Shown here piece after piece: positions 40,537-52,102 of a DNA stretch of 64,000 nt. The DNA comes from Aplectana chamaeleonis (Eukaryota > Nematoda > Chromadorea > Rhabditida > Cosmocercidae), in assembly GCA_029168955.1 (NCBI GenBank), contig JAPDOI010001560.1, positions 100,842 to 164,841 of the forward strand. The letters run 5' to 3'. The notes below the pieces were generated by a model. It saw only the letters and a list, made by a program, of their open reading frames with translations. It was not told where the DNA came from and ran no database searches. The position numbers and the translations under genes were made by a program. Positions within the stretch are counted from its first letter, which is position 1, and every line of letters starts with the position of its first letter.

Positions 40537-41142
40537 GATCCCATGGAAATTGAGTTGCTTTAACAGGTTTTGACTGAAGTTGGCAAGTCTTTAACTCGTC
40601 GTGGATTCTGCCAGTAGGCCAGATTATTTCCGCATTTTGTTCCGGGATTTCCGCCCTGTTGGCCGTAATATGAATGAAAAATCAATGAGATAGATACATT
40701 GCCGTCTCCGAACGGCTACTATATGGAAACAGACACAGCAGCAAACGAGAATAATTTATTACAATTTGATGGGAATAGGAAGCTTTTACACTAAATAATG
40801 GAATTGGTCAGATCTTATGCGCGGCGGTGCCGAGCTGAACCCGAGAGAGTGGTGGTTATGAGACGAGCACGCACACGACCCCTAAAATGAATTGGGCGAG
40901 CGCTAGATTCTCTCTCCTTACTTCCAGACTTACAGAATCTCCTGCAGAATTCCACAAGCAGGATTTCTCAATAATGGCCACAGAGGCCTGAGTAGAGTGT
41001 TTGGAGAGGGTCACGGAGACCAGCAAGAACAGAGGAGGAATAGGCACGGGCACAGAGAAAAAAAGCGGAAGTTCTCCAGCGCCTCTCTGATGCCTTTTAT
41101 GTCGGCGGCCACGCCACCTCCCGCATGATCAACGACTACGAC

Positions 41143-44100
41143 TCAGATACTCGCGGCTTAGTAAGGCAGCACGAGGGGATTACTAACGCATTTACTCGTC
41201 GAGGTGTAAGCCCCTTCTCGTTCCCCCAATCCGTCGCCCAGGGCAGCATCGTTGCGTCCTCTTGCTACGCTCACTGCCCCAACTGCTGCTCTCGTATAGT
41301 TGCCCCCACCTGCTGCTTACAGTCGCCCCTGAACCGTCTTCCAGTCGTCGCCCCCCAACTGCTGCTCTTCATTGTGGCCCAACTGCTGCTCCCTCATTGT
41401 GGCCCCAACTGCTGTTCTTCTCTCCCCAACTGCTGCTCTTTCACTCCCAACTGCTGCCTTCTTGCCATTGTGGCCCCAACTGCTGCTCTTCATTTATGAT
41501 CTCTCCTTTCTTCTCATAATCCTTTTCTCGCAGGCATAAGTGTCGAGCTCAGCATCAGTGCTGGGTCGACCTTATCAAAAATAGAGACCTCATTGAGGTG
41601 CTCATTCATATCTAACAAACGGCTTATTTATCCTTGATTATATCCTTTGATCTTCGCTACAGCTGATGGAAATGATGCTGCCACTACGGGCTGTCTCATG
41701 CTCCACTCCTAGGCGGCCTCGTATCTGGCACGAGTTTGCGAGGGACTGTTCAACACAGGCCTCGGTCAGTAGTGATTGTGAGTCTCCAAAAACATTTCTG
41801 ACACAAAATTTCTATGCTCTTTGGACAATACATTGATTTTCACCCTGGTTTCGGGACTGTAGGAGATGTGAATTAAGCTGCGTGATAATATGTTTCTTCC
41901 TCATTTTGAAAACGATTTATTTATTTTTCTATTTTTATCAATACACTACATAAGGTCGACGTGAAAACGGGCGTAGAGTATGATACAGCAGAAACCCACT
42001 GAAATTGGAAAAAATCACCACGCAAGAAGACATTTACTGAACAGCTTTGCGTTTGAAAGCAGGAAAAGAACGGGGCACATTCTCCAAATTTAATTTTGCA
42101 AGGAGACGAATGCCTGAACCCAGCCTTTTACATGTGAAAACTGTTCAATCCTGAGATTAGTCTTTGGGAACCCCATACCAATTTTCCTCAGAGTTTCCAC
42201 GTAGAATTATGACTTTGTAAAAAGTTATATCCACATATTCCAAGAATAAAGTTCCCTCAAAATATTTTTGAGTCGCTGATATTAGTAATTTGTTAGGGAA
42301 CTTGTCAGGGTTGAACAGGAATTCAAAATATCAGAGTATTCATCATTTATTGAATGGTGATTTCTTCTCTTCCAAAAACAACGATTTTAGAATTTCTTGA
42401 ACATTTTTTCTTATTTCTAAATTATTACCGTGGACATTTTTCGGAAGAGTTCGAATTATTATTTTCATTAAAAGGTTGTTTTTGAACGTTGTCGGCTTTT
42501 CGGAATTGTGAGCATTGTGCTTTTCGTGAAGAAAATGTATGTATTCCCATTTCGCCTAATTCTTTGGCAAACCATCGCCGCTCAGCATTTCAGAAAAAAT
42601 ACAAGCTTCTGACATTAAACCGAAACAATTGTTTTTCTGTCAAAAATGCGAGTAAAGTTTAAGTTCAAGTGAAACGTGCATTTCAGAGTGAGAAGGTGAT
42701 TTTTCAGAATTTTCCGTTTACACTCTTCGAGATTTAAAAACAACAATATGTTGCAAATCTGAAAACAGCTAAAAATTCGTTCTAGAAGAGCCGAACACCT
42801 TCTCGAATTTTTTGGCCGGTTTTACACAACCACCATCCCAATAGAAGGACGACTTCATCCCTTTTTCCAGAACGATTCATCTGTTCTTTAGCCGGGCTGG
42901 AACCGTTTAAATTGCTCGCAGGGGAACTTCTTTTCTCGAGTGTGCCATTTAAAATTTTAAATTGACATTTTCTTCAGAGTTAAAACGACGTTTAATTTGA
43001 TAATCAAAGTGAAATAATTAAAAGTTTTTTTTGAAGACTTGATGTAACGAAAATGTGAATCTTGCATAAAGCAGTACCACTGCTCTGAGGAGGTCGCGCG
43101 CTGATAAAAAGTGAGATCCCCGCGCAAATCATTGGCCGCCACCGCGCGTTTAGCCTAAGATTGAGTCAAGGTAGAAAGGCGACCAGTTGGAGATGAAATG
43201 AAAGTGTTGAAAAAGGCTCTGAGCTGTTGGCAGTTAATAGCGTCAAGTCGCGGCGATTTTGTGATTGGATGGCAGCGTGTCTTTGGCTCGACTGCGACCG
43301 GCGCGGCGCCTGGTCTTTAACTCGACGACAAACTGGCATTGAATTGACAAACCTTTGCTGCAGATCCATGAGGGAGATATCGTTTGACTTCAACTCCTCC
43401 CTCCCTCCTCTTCTTCAATTGTTTTTTTGGCGAACAACAGATGTTGGTACAGTCGACCTGATAACAGGACTTGTCGAAAAAAGTGTACTAGCGGGGAAGG
43501 TATGCGAAAATCATTCCTGATGCACTCTTCACTGATCCAGAAATATGAAAACACCAGCAATGTGAGAAAACGGCTACGAACGAGCATGAAAAGACCTGTG
43601 CGGGCCCTTAAACCTGAGTAAGTTCCGCTCACGCCACGCCCCACTCCTTTAAAACCGGTTCCGATCCGTAAACTACTGGAAACCCGGCCTTCAAAAATAA
43701 CATACATCCAGGGAGGTTAGCCATAATCCACTCCGCTCAATAAAACTTTACCCCATTTGATAATCGGTCGCCTTCTTCTGGTCGTGGGTCACTTCAGTCA
43801 GAAACTTTATCGGTAGCCGTTGCAGGAAGTGGGCGTGGCGCGAGCGCGGACATTCAAGTTTGGGACCGTATAGGCTATTTTGTGATCGTTCTTAGCCGTT
43901 TTTTCGGCACTATTGATGCATTGAGCCCCTGGGTCTTTCGATTTTACGTTGGAAACCCAGAAGTTTTTTAATCGTGGGCACTGCCTTTCAAGGTATTCCT
44001 GTGTGATAGGCTGGAGATCGATTGGTTGTGTTAACTCAATACAACTTCCTCCAGGAAGTGGGCATGTTCATGTTCTTAGAAGGAAGAACTCTCCATGTGA

Positions 44101-44728
44101 ATCATGAGTATGGTCGTAGTTACCTACGGGACCACTTTGAGCAGTGTTACCACACACTCAAGCTGGCTTGGCACAACACAGAGCAGCAGCTGGGGCGACA
44201 ATTGGAGAAGGAGGGCAGCACCTGCAGCCTCCTTCGAGCAGCAGCCTGTCGTACCTTGTGCTGCTCTCAAGCTATTCTAGTAAAAGTGAAAGATAGTTGC
44301 GCTCCTTGACAGCCCACGATCGTCTGAGAGATGAAGATCAATCGATTGCTTAGATTCCATACACCTTGCTTCTTGGAAGAGAAAAGAGAATTGGTGAATT
44401 GACACATATAACTAATCATATGTCTATATGTGCATGCTCGAAACAAAGAAGTCCCCATGCTGATTGTAAATATGCTCGTAGCTATCCAAACGGACCACTT
44501 TGAGCAATGTTACCACACCTACAATTCTGCCACAAAAAGAGCAGCAGCTGAGGCGACAAATGGAGACGAGGGCAGCACGTGCTGCTATGAGCAGCACAAA
44601 GCAGCAAAGCACGTGGCTGCTGGAGCTGTTGCGCAGCTCTTCCCCTCGTGCTGCCCTCTCGCTATCCTGCCGTCGAGGTGAAAGCTCTATTGTGCTCCAT
44701 TACGACCCCGTGATCCTCTGGGAGGGAC
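41143..44728. mobile_element. 3.6-kb insert in the 3' LTR
   Basis: The interruption is defined by comparison with the intact LTR. Its left part carries a CAACTGCTGCTC minisatellite. Its right part carries the inverse motif GAGCAGCAGCTG in two related blocks (44020-44320 and 44430-44700). Blocks near both ends share GGCAGCACGAGGGGA in inverted orientation, so these may be subterminal repeats of a DNA element. A worn AGGCAGTG-MITE right end (GGGCACTGCCTTTCAAGG) is at 43978. The middle (41640-43950) shows no gene I can support; a short open stretch at about 41662-41780 after CTACAG has the look of an exon but no recognisable domain. Confidence 0.6.
41262..41500. repeat. CAACTGCTGCTC minisatellite
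   Basis: Seven to nine copies of CCCAACTGCTGCTCTTC, some joined by ATTGTGGC, at irregular 20-30-bp spacing. Reading frames through it are repeat by-products. Confidence 0.8.
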
Positions 44729-44819
44729 GCGCGATAATCGTGATTTGACCTATAGTGGTCTGCGCTTCTGAGCGCCGGCCTCACCTTCCACCTGAGCTCT
44801 CCGGATCCCCTTCCTAACA

Positions 44820-45066
44820 TGCTCTCCCTTGGTCGTATGTCGATCGCCCCTTCATCGACCGTTCTGGTAAAATCTTCGGCAGTTCTTACCTGCGGAGCCC
44901 TACATGAACGGATACAATCATACAAGTGCTTGACTGCAGCTACCCCCGGATATGCCTTTATAGAACTGCAATGAAGCTTCCGGAGCCCCCTGCCTCGATG
45001 TGTGGATTTTTCCGTCCTTGACTATACTACTGGCCGTCAATGTGATCTGCTTGGATCCTGCGAATT
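44820..45066 (-). other. Element 3' untranslated region with purine-rich tract
   Basis: Between the extra ORF and the 3' LTR. The coding strand next to the LTR reads CGACCAAGGGAGAGCA, a plausible polypurine tract for plus-strand priming. Confidence 0.45.
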
Positions 45067-45894
45067 TCAGTAGGTCGCGTCCATCGTCTGCCATAGTTTA
45101 CGAATCGCGCCCCATTTTCCAATGTTTTGCGAGGAGATCGGCGTCCAAGCGGTCACAATGTAGCCACCCTCGTCCAGGTGCTTTCTCGCGTACTTGATGA
45201 TTTCCTCCATGACGCCACGATCAACCCTGTCCTGCACTGGATACACGATCACCCAGGTTCCGAACGAAAGCCAGTTTTCCAAGGCTTGCCTCAGCTGCGC
45301 AAATGATGTGGTGACCTTGGTGATCACCCTTCCTTTAGACCCATCTTTCTCCATCAGATGAGCTGACTCTGGGGCTGCGAACCCCACCGGTCCCTGCTTA
45401 CGCTGCCGAGCTGACTTGCTCTGCTCCGACAGATCCTCTTTCAGCTTTTCGAAGGCTCTCGCATAGAAGTCCAAGATGCAGTTGTCTTCAATTGGCGGAT
45501 GCTTCGTGATTCCACTGTTCACGCAGACGAATTCTGTCCATTCGGTGCAGACATTATACGCAAGTTTCAGGATGCACCTCAATGCATCTACATCCAAACT
45601 GACTAAGTGCTCTCGATGCATCCGAATCTTGTCAGCCAGAGTCGCATCCTTTCTGATGAATATTGACGATACTTTCCACGCTGACCAAATGTCTTTGAAC
45701 GGCTTCCTTGCATACGCTCCTGGGAACGGTACTCCTTCAATATCTCCCAGCGTTGTGTTCTTGAAGCATTCATCGAGACACTCGTACTGTAGATGTCCTC
45801 TTTCCGACATATTCGAAATCCTCGCACCTCTGAAACAGTCAGATTTCATTGCACAAACTCTTATTTTGGGTTTTCTCCCCCTTTTTCCTCTCAC
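45067..45894 (-). CDS. Extra 3' ORF of the gypsy-type element (AT-hook-like start, unknown domain)
   Basis: 275 residues, downstream of integrase and upstream of the 3' LTR, where some elements carry env. It has no signal peptide or membrane segment, so it is not an obvious envelope. It opens with a basic AT-hook-like motif (RGKRGRKPK), then a helical region with several cysteines, a charged linker (SEQSKSARQRKQ), and a C-terminal block of beta/alpha character: GTWVIVYPV, a helix, HLDEGGYIVTAWTP, then WGAIRKLWQTM. In the frame upstream of the Met, the sequence joins on to the integrase C-terminus, so it may be a C-terminal extension of Pol and not a separate protein. The frame is intact for 275 codons in an otherwise broken element. 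I do not recognise the fold family. Confidence 0.7.
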   Translation of the reverse strand: MRGKRGRKPKIRVCAMKSDCFRGARISNMSERGHLQYECLDECFKNTTLGDIEGVPFPGAYARKPFKDIWSAWKVSSIFIRKDATLADKIRMHREHLVSLDVDALRCILKLAYNVCTEWTEFVCVNSGITKHPPIEDNCILDFYARAFEKLKEDLSEQSKSARQRKQGPVGFAAPESAHLMEKDGSKGRVITKVTTSFAQLRQALENWLSFGTWVIVYPVQDRVDRGVMEEIIKYARKHLDEGGYIVTAWTPISSQNIGKWGAIRKLWQTMDATY

Positions 45895-46055
45895 ATGCTC
45901 AGTGTCTACACTCGTGTCAGAGATTGTGGATGGAACTATTCTTAACGCATCGAACTGAATTCTCGTAGGTTCATTGTTTCCGCCAATCCTTCACTAGTGC
46001 GGAATTGTCGCTTGCCTCCAACACTCTAAACGGACCTGCCCATTCACACGTCAAT

Positions 46056-47180
46056 TTAGGATGCGTCTTTCCCGTTTTCTCCTTGGGGGACCTTAAATAC
46101 ACTATCTCCCACCTTAGGAAACACCTTTTTCTCTACACCATTCTCTTGATCATACTGCCTCTTCATCTGTTGTCTCACCCGTTCATTGTATTCGCGCACT
46201 CTTTCGTGAATTTCCGCTACTGCTTGCAGTATCTCACATTTATACTCGTCGAGAGCTTTATCCACAGCGTACCACGAAACGCCCCCGTTTGGAATTATTT
46301 CAGAGGGGAAAACCGGATCAATTCCATGAAGAATGAAATAGGGACTCTCCCCTGTTGCACTGTGCTGCATCATGTTGTACGCCATCATACAAAATGAAAT
46401 CCGAGAATCCCATTCTGTTGGAATTACCGTTGACCTCATTAGCATGGCCACTATCGTACCATTGAGTCTTTCCGTTAGGCCATTTTCTCGCGGGTTATAA
46501 CCCTTGGTTGTCAGCTGAGAAATGTGCGTGATTTTCGTAATCTCCTCCATGACTCTATTCACAAACTCACCACCCTTATCTGATAATATGGCCGTCGGCC
46601 ATCTGCAACCTTCAGCGATCCATTTCACAAACACTGCCCGGGCGATGGTTTCCGCTGATTTGTCGGGTACCGGATACGCTGCCGCATACTTTGAAAAATG
46701 ATCAATTACGGTGACCGCGTATCTGTTCCCCTTTTTGGTGGGTCCCAACTCCAAGACATCTACGCCTATTATCTCAAATGGTCTCGATGCTATGATCGGC
46801 TTTAGTGGCGGGATCATTTGCTGCCTGGGTTTACTCACAAAGCATTTTTGGCGTTCTTTCGACCACTTGTGGATGTCTTGTGCCATTCCCGGCCAATATA
46901 CTTCCTTCCGTAACCTACCCAAGACCTTTTGCGCACTAAAATGGCCTGCGAATATCCCCGAATGAGCCTCATGAAAGAGCTCGTACCTACTTGTTTTCGG
47001 TACCACGAGTACTGCCTGCCCACTTTCCAGGTACATTCTCAGTTCGCCGTTCTCGATGCTGAAATCCGCAACTCTCACTAGTCGCTTTTCCCCTGCCAAT
47101 CTCACTAGCTGGTCTAATTCCTTGTTCTCAATCATTTGAATGACTTGCCCAATCTTATCGTCTTTTCTGAGCTCCGTCAA
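46056..47180 (-). pseudogene. Pol: integrase
   Basis: 374 residues in a different frame from RT. The N-terminal zinc-binding region has its histidines (FHEAHSGIFAGH, about 70-80) and one cysteine at 113, but the partner position 110 is Arg, so the zinc site is damaged. The catalytic core is complete: Asp 141 in IIGVDVLEL, Asp 201 in AILSDKGGEF and Glu 237 in NGLTERLN, with 35 residues between the last two. The C-terminal GPF-like segment is lost to a frameshift at about 46060; its continuation (CEWAGPFRVLEASDN) can be read in the neighbouring frame. A single-base shift also separates it from RNase H. Confidence 0.9.
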
Positions 47181-49119
47181 CCAGTTTGACCTGCTTAGTT
47201 TTTATTACATTCACTACTGCTTCATCAAGTCCCTCTAGCGATGCTACCGTACCAGCTGTTAGAATACCCCTACTGAGGGCGTCCGCGACTACATTCGCTC
47301 GTCCCTTGACATAGCGGATTTCCAGGTTATATCTCTGCAGCTCCAGAGACCACCGAAAAACACGAGCCGAGACGTTACAACGCTTAAACAGTGCCGTCAA
47401 GGGCTGATGGTCGGTCATGATCACCGTCGGAAGACCATAAATGAACAAGTGAAAACGCCTCACGGCGAATACCAATGCCAGAGCTTCCAGGTCCGTGACA
47501 TGATATCTGCGCTCGGCTTTACTCAAACTTTTGGATGCAAAGAACACTGGATGCATACTTTTGTCCTCCCCCTCCTGAGATAGGACTGCGCCTAACCCAT
47601 ACGTTGATGCATCGGTGCAAATTACAAAAGGCCGACTGCCATCTCGCGTCGCCTCTATATCCGGCTGCTTGAGTACCGGGGCTTCTGTGATCATTCTTTT
47701 TACACAATCAAACGCATCTTGGTGCTCCTTTTCCCATGCCCATTTTGTTTTCGAAGACGTTAAACTGAACAGACAGCCCGCATGCTTTGAAAAGCCTAGG
47801 CAGAATTTCCGATAGAATGAGGCCATCCCAAGAAATGTACGCAAATCTTTCGCAGTACGAGGTACGGGATATTCCTTTATGGCGCTCACCTTCTCTGGGT
47901 CCATGTGTACACCATCACCATCTATCCTATGTCCGAGGAACGCTACTTTCCGCTTCATCAAATGACATTTCTGTGCTTTTAGTCGGAGACCAGCCTTTTG
48001 CATTCTCTCTAGAACTCTTCCCAATAGTTCGATGTGGCTTTCCATCGTGTCTGTGGCTCTCATTATGTCATCAATGTAGCAAAAGACATTTTTCCCCAAC
48101 AGATCTCCTAGGACACTATCCATCAGTCTCTGGAACACAGGGGGACTTGTGCTCAGCCCAAATGGTGTGACGCGAAATTGGAAAAGCCCCTCTGGTGTTA
48201 CAAAGGCCGACTTCTCCTTTGCCTCTTCTGCTAGTGGGATCTGCCAATATCCACTGCACAAATCTAGTGTCGAGAAAAACTTCTTTCCGGACAGACTCTG
48301 TAGAATCGACTCGATGTTGGGCAGCGGATACGCATCCAATTTGATGCGCTTATTAAGCTCCCTGTAATCTACACAGAGTCGAATAGAACCATCCTTTTTT
48401 TCAACTAGTACGATAGGGAACGCCCAATCTGACCTACTACGTTCTATCACTTTCCTCTGAATCAAATCTGATAAAAGCTCTTTCAACTTAGGCCTTATTC
48501 CCAACGGGACCGGTCTTGCTTTCATCTTAATTGGAAGGCTGTCTCCTGTATCGATAGTCATGTGAACTAACTCCGTTTGGCTAAGCTCCCTATCCGCAAT
48601 CGAAAAGGCATTTGAATATTTCTTCAAGTGGTCCTCCAGTTCAGCAGATAGATATTCGGTCTCCATGTTTGCCATTATCAATTCGCGCAGCTTTTCTAGC
48701 CTTTCGTCCTCCGAAATATCACATATGGCTTCACTAGACATAAGAGGATTCAACTCCTCCCAACGTTCGTGCCATTTATCTGTTCCCCAGTACCCTACGT
48801 TATCGCCTTCTTTCAATAACATGGGCTCATCACTATTATTATAAACTGGCATAGCTTCTCTCTGCTCCTGAATTCTGTACACACCAGCTTCCACTCCTGT
48901 CCGATTAGGCCAAATTACGCACTCCGAGTTTTCCTCCAGTTCACCCTCACACTGAACCTGCACTACGGTAGCCTCTTTTGGCGGAATGTAAATTCTATCT
49001 ACCACGGCTACCTTATTGCTGGCTCTTTCCTCCTCTGAACCTTCTCTTTCCATTACTACCTTTTTCCTTATCGACAAATTTACTCCCAACCTTTCGAGTG
49101 CATTCGTCCCTATTATCAC
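47155..49119 (-). pseudogene. Pol: reverse transcriptase and RNase H
   Basis: 654 residues. Opens with the protease end (IIGTNALERLG). RT spans about 195-400: RSDWAFPIVLVEKKDGSIR, FSTLDLCSGYWQIPL, PFGLSTSPPVFQRLMD, and the catalytic pair in FCYIDDI at about 348-351. The connection and RNase H follow: CTDASTYGLGAVLSQ (Asp 503), the LEALALVFAVRRF block (Glu 545), TDHQPLTALF, and VKGRANVVADALSRG. The RT and RNase H parts are unbroken, so this is the best-preserved part of the element. The frame runs out shortly before integrase, overlapping the integrase frame by 26 bp. Confidence 0.93.
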
Positions 49120-49120
49120 T

Positions 49121-50080
49121 TCATCTTCCTCGTTTGCCCTGATATGAAAAGCTATTCTGCTGGACTCTCCCCTTCCAGCTCTGCCTCCATGTACACTGCG
49201 CCCAGAAATTCATTTTACCTCCTGAAGCATCAAAGACGGGTGTTAAATCAGAATTGCTCACAACCGTCAACGAATCCACATCGAACCCCTCGTCTTGGGC
49301 CTTCACCAGAATCTTTGCGGGCACAATGCTGATCATGGACCCTGTGTCTAACAAAGCGGGAAACTCATGTCCAACCAACTTCAACGTAGTCACAATTCTT
49401 CTACCCACTAAATCAGTCTCCACCGATCCTTTCTGTCTAGTTGTCAAACCTAGGCTACGGACCTGGCTCAGAATGCTTGACAATGTTTCAGAATTCTGGA
49501 CCCTTTCCGATTCTCTAAGTCCAATTTGGTTCACCCTAGTCGATCGACGAGGACACTCAGTGCTGATATGGCCATATTGCGAGCAATTGTAACACTTTTT
49601 GTTAGCGTTAGTGGTGCTACCTCGAGAAGGCCTCTCTGCATGTGGGGCTCCATTGCTATTCTCCCTAGAGCTGCGGCTTGCTTCCACTCTTACGTCATTA
49701 CGAGCGGGGGTCCTATTCGCATTCGCATTGTCATTTCTGCTCACCCTGGAAGTGGCTCCTTCCCTCAAGTTGTTATCCGCCCTACTATGATAATAGGTGG
49801 CTCTAGTTCGCCAGTTTGAAGATTTCTCCTGTTCGAATCGCGAAGTAGAAGCTTTCTTCCAGTTAGCACTAAACATGCGCTTCGACTGCTCAATACTTAG
49901 AGCTAATTGTTTCACTTCCTCATAGGCTCGCCTCGCCTCTACCTTGTGCAAGGCTCCTATCTGTTGAAAATGTTCGGGCCAGCTAGCCAAATTATCCAGG
50001 AGAATTTGTGCGTATTCTAGCGATCTATCCTCCACAGTGCAACTAGGATTAGCCTCCTTTCCCAGTCTTTCTAGTACCAC
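49121..50080 (-). pseudogene. Gag C-terminus with zinc knuckle, and protease
   Basis: In frame with the upstream gag ORF apart from one TAG codon. A CCHC knuckle, CYNCSQYGHISTEC, is at about residue 163, after a Ser/Arg/Asn-rich basic segment. An aspartic protease active site follows, FPALLDTGSMISIVP, at about residue 235. The frame is then lost: after SGGKMNF the ORF continues out of register and stops at 49121. The protease C-terminal motif (IIGTNALERLG) is at the start of the next ORF in another frame. At least one and probably two shifts lie between 49210 and 49125. Confidence 0.82.
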
Positions 50081-50098
50081 ACAAAATTCAGAGACTTC

Positions 50099-51076
50099 CT
50101 AATTTGGTCTTATCGATAAGTTCCTCAAATCAGTCAATGCTCTCAACCTCCTAGCTCTTGAATCATTAGCCAAAAATTTAGACATTTCCTTTATGACGCT
50201 TTCGAATCCCCTCTCTTTAACATGTACAGGGAGAGCATTGAAAATGTTTTTCGCCCTTCCCCCTAGGTGATCATCAGCCAAGATATCAACCAAGGTAGCC
50301 TCACAACTTATCACTCTCTCGTACTTCCTCCTGAATCGCCTCACAAACTCTTTGAAATTTTCATTTTTATCTCCTTTGAAAACCCCTGGGCTTACACATG
50401 CCATTGAACCCAAATAAGTAAGTAGGGTACCTTGATCGTCGATCGCCGGAATCGTTGTTGCCGGTGTCGCCGAACGCCTCGAGACTTGCGCATAGGGCCG
50501 ACCAGTCGAATGCATTTCCTGTAACAAATCTTGTTGACCTCTGTTGAAATTGTTCCCACTGAAGCTTGATGACGCCATCCTACCTTCCTCCGGAACTTCT
50601 TCCCTCGACCTCGTCTGCTTCAGGGCTGCTAGATTCTCTTTCACCTGAAACACGTCGGTATTTAACATGTCACAAATTTCGGACAGCAAATTCCCATCTC
50701 TCTCCATTGTGTGAATGTATCTAGTCCACTCATCTACCGACTCTATACCCACTTGCTCCATAATGAGCGAGACCTCCTTGAGAAGCTCGAAGAGGCATGG
50801 CCACTCCCTGCTGAATTTTCCCCAACCTACTTCTACCTGTAGAATTTTATCCCCCATCTCCTTCTCAACTTCATTCCTCCTAGCCTTGGTCAATTTGGAT
50901 TCACGTAGAATTTCTCCCACTTTCTTTTCCATTTCATATAGTAGTCTAATAGTTTCTGGTTCACTTTCCAAACCCTGTTGGAGATTGGTTACTCCTCCAT
51001 TGCTCACCTGAGAATTATCCACCTCCATCGTGTTTTCTTCATCATCACGGACGCCATCATCACGGACGATACCCAT
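50099..51076 (-). pseudogene. Gag, N-terminal part (ends at an in-frame amber codon)
   Basis: This ORF of 325 residues starts with an acidic segment, followed by charged helical regions and then the conserved-looking capsid part VFKGDKNENFKEFVRRFRRK and LVDILADDHLGGRAKN. It ends at TAG (50101-50099). The next frame continues in the same register after that single stop, reading into VVLERLGKEANPSCTVEDRS. The stop is most simply a nonsense mutation, with CAG to TAG as a plausible route, though programmed read-through is possible. The gag assignment is by position and composition. Confidence 0.75.
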
Positions 51077-51473
51077 CGATCTGGAATTCGATCGATTAAT
51101 TATCCTCTCGCACTATAACCATATCGATTCACTTAACGGTCACTTTCCAATGAGTTACCGTAAGTCAGGGGTGTCAGTTTCCTGCCTGCTGACACACCTT
51201 ACACAATGAACTGGCACCCCTGCTTTACGGTGCCAGCGATCACACAGAACAACAGAACGGATACAGGCGATTGGTGAGAACACGGGTGCAGTGAATGAAT
51301 GAGAATTGAGTCCCAAAAGTAAAGCGAGTAATGTGAAATTTGAGCCAAAGTATAAGTGGCTAAGGACTAGTATGGGCCGATGAGGATAAGTCAAGCGCGC
51401 GAACTAACCCCCTCAATGCGTGGACCAAACCGAAGAAATCGATATCCGACCCTGTAAACTATCTACTCAAAGT

Positions 51474-51492
51474 CGTTTTTGTTCGGCCCCCA
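51474..51492 (-). promoter_or_regulatory. Putative primer-binding site
   Basis: Directly inside the 5' LTR on the coding strand is TGGGGGCCGAACAAAAACG. A TGG start next to the LTR end is the usual site for tRNA 3'-CCA priming. I do not identify the tRNA. Confidence 0.5.
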
Positions 51493-52023
51493 TGTTGGCC
51501 GAATATGAATCAAAATCAATGAGATAGATACATTGCCGTCTCGAACGGCTACTATGGGAAACAGACACAGCAAAACGAGAATAATTTATTAAAATTTATG
51601 GGAATAGAAGTTTACACAAATAATGGAATTGGTCAGATCTTATGCGCGGCAGCCGAGCGAACCCGGAGAGTGGTGGTTATGAGACGAGCACGCACACGAC
51701 CCCTAAATGAATTGCGAGCGCTAGGATTCTCTCCTTACCTAGACTTACAGAATTCCCCCAGAATTCCACAGGATTTCAATGGCCACAGAGGCCTGAGTAG
51801 AGGTTTGGAGAGGGTCACGGAGACCAGCAAGAACGAGGAATAGGGCACGGGCACAGAGAAAAAAAGGAAGTTCTCCAGCGCCTCTCTGATGCCTTTTATG
51901 TCGGCGGCCACGCCACCTCCCGCATGATCAACGACTACGACGCGATAATCGATTTGACCTATAGTGGTCCGCGCTTGAGCGCCGGCCTACCTTCCACCGA
52001 GCTCTCCGGATCCCTTCCTCCCA
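51493..52023 (-). repeat. 5' LTR of the gypsy-type element
   Basis: This 531-bp block matches 40657-41142 plus 44729-44819. Plus-strand phrases include GAGATAGATACATTGCCGTC, GGAATTGGTCAGATCTTATG and CGAGCACGCACACGACCCCT. The left copy has dozens of extra one- to three-base insertions relative to this one. Confidence 0.9.
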
Positions 52024-52102
52024 TTTTTCGGAAATCGGAATTTCGAGGCCTGAAAACCTGCGGAATTCGGAAAACGGAATTCCGCTCATCCCTGGCTGGG
52101 AC

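Larger units (their letters stand above)
40657..44819 (-). repeat. 3' LTR of the gypsy-type element, split by a 3.6-kb insert
   Basis: LTR sequence runs 40657-41142, stops at CAACGACTACGAC, and resumes at 44729 with GCGATAATCGTGATTTGACC. The other LTR has these two parts joined (near 51940). The intervening 41143-44728 is a later insertion. Confidence 0.85.
40657..52023 (-). mobile_element. Gypsy-type (Ty3-like) LTR retrotransposon with extra 3' ORF
   Basis: The coding strand is minus. Order: 5' LTR (52023-51493), primer-binding site, gag, zinc knuckle and protease, RT and RNase H, integrase, an extra ORF, purine-rich tract, 3' LTR (44819-40657, split by an insert). RT before integrase, with RT in YIDD form, places it in the gypsy group. 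About 7.8 kb without the insert. There is one in-frame stop in gag and frameshifts in protease, at the RNase H-integrase junction and after integrase. LTRs begin TGTTGGCC and end CCTAACA or CCTCCCA on the plus strand. I could not read a target duplication. Confidence 0.9.
38910..52094. mobile_element. hAT-type element E, carrying 12.6 kb of later insertions
   Basis: The left end CGGGGATGAGCGGAAC and the right end TCCGCTCATCCCTG are inverted. Flanks are GCCGGGAC (38902-38909) and GCTGGGAC (52095-52102), an 8-bp target duplication with one mismatch. The element's own sequence is 38910-39281, 40545-40656 and 52024-52094, only about 550 bp, much of it iterated CGGAAATCGGAA units. The rest is a second hAT element and an LTR retrotransposon. 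The pairing of the two ends is an inference from the termini and flanks. Confidence 0.65.

Noticed and set aside
41142..41522. Cysteine-rich peptide encoded by the CAACTGCTGCTC repeat
   Set aside because: The cysteines come only from TGCTGC in the minisatellite; no signal peptide or conserved spacing.
41662..41790. Possible exon reading LPLRAVSCSTPRRPRIWHEF, considered as an ion-channel N-terminus
   Set aside because: The resemblance is too slight, and it lies within the insert in the LTR with no supporting exons nearby.
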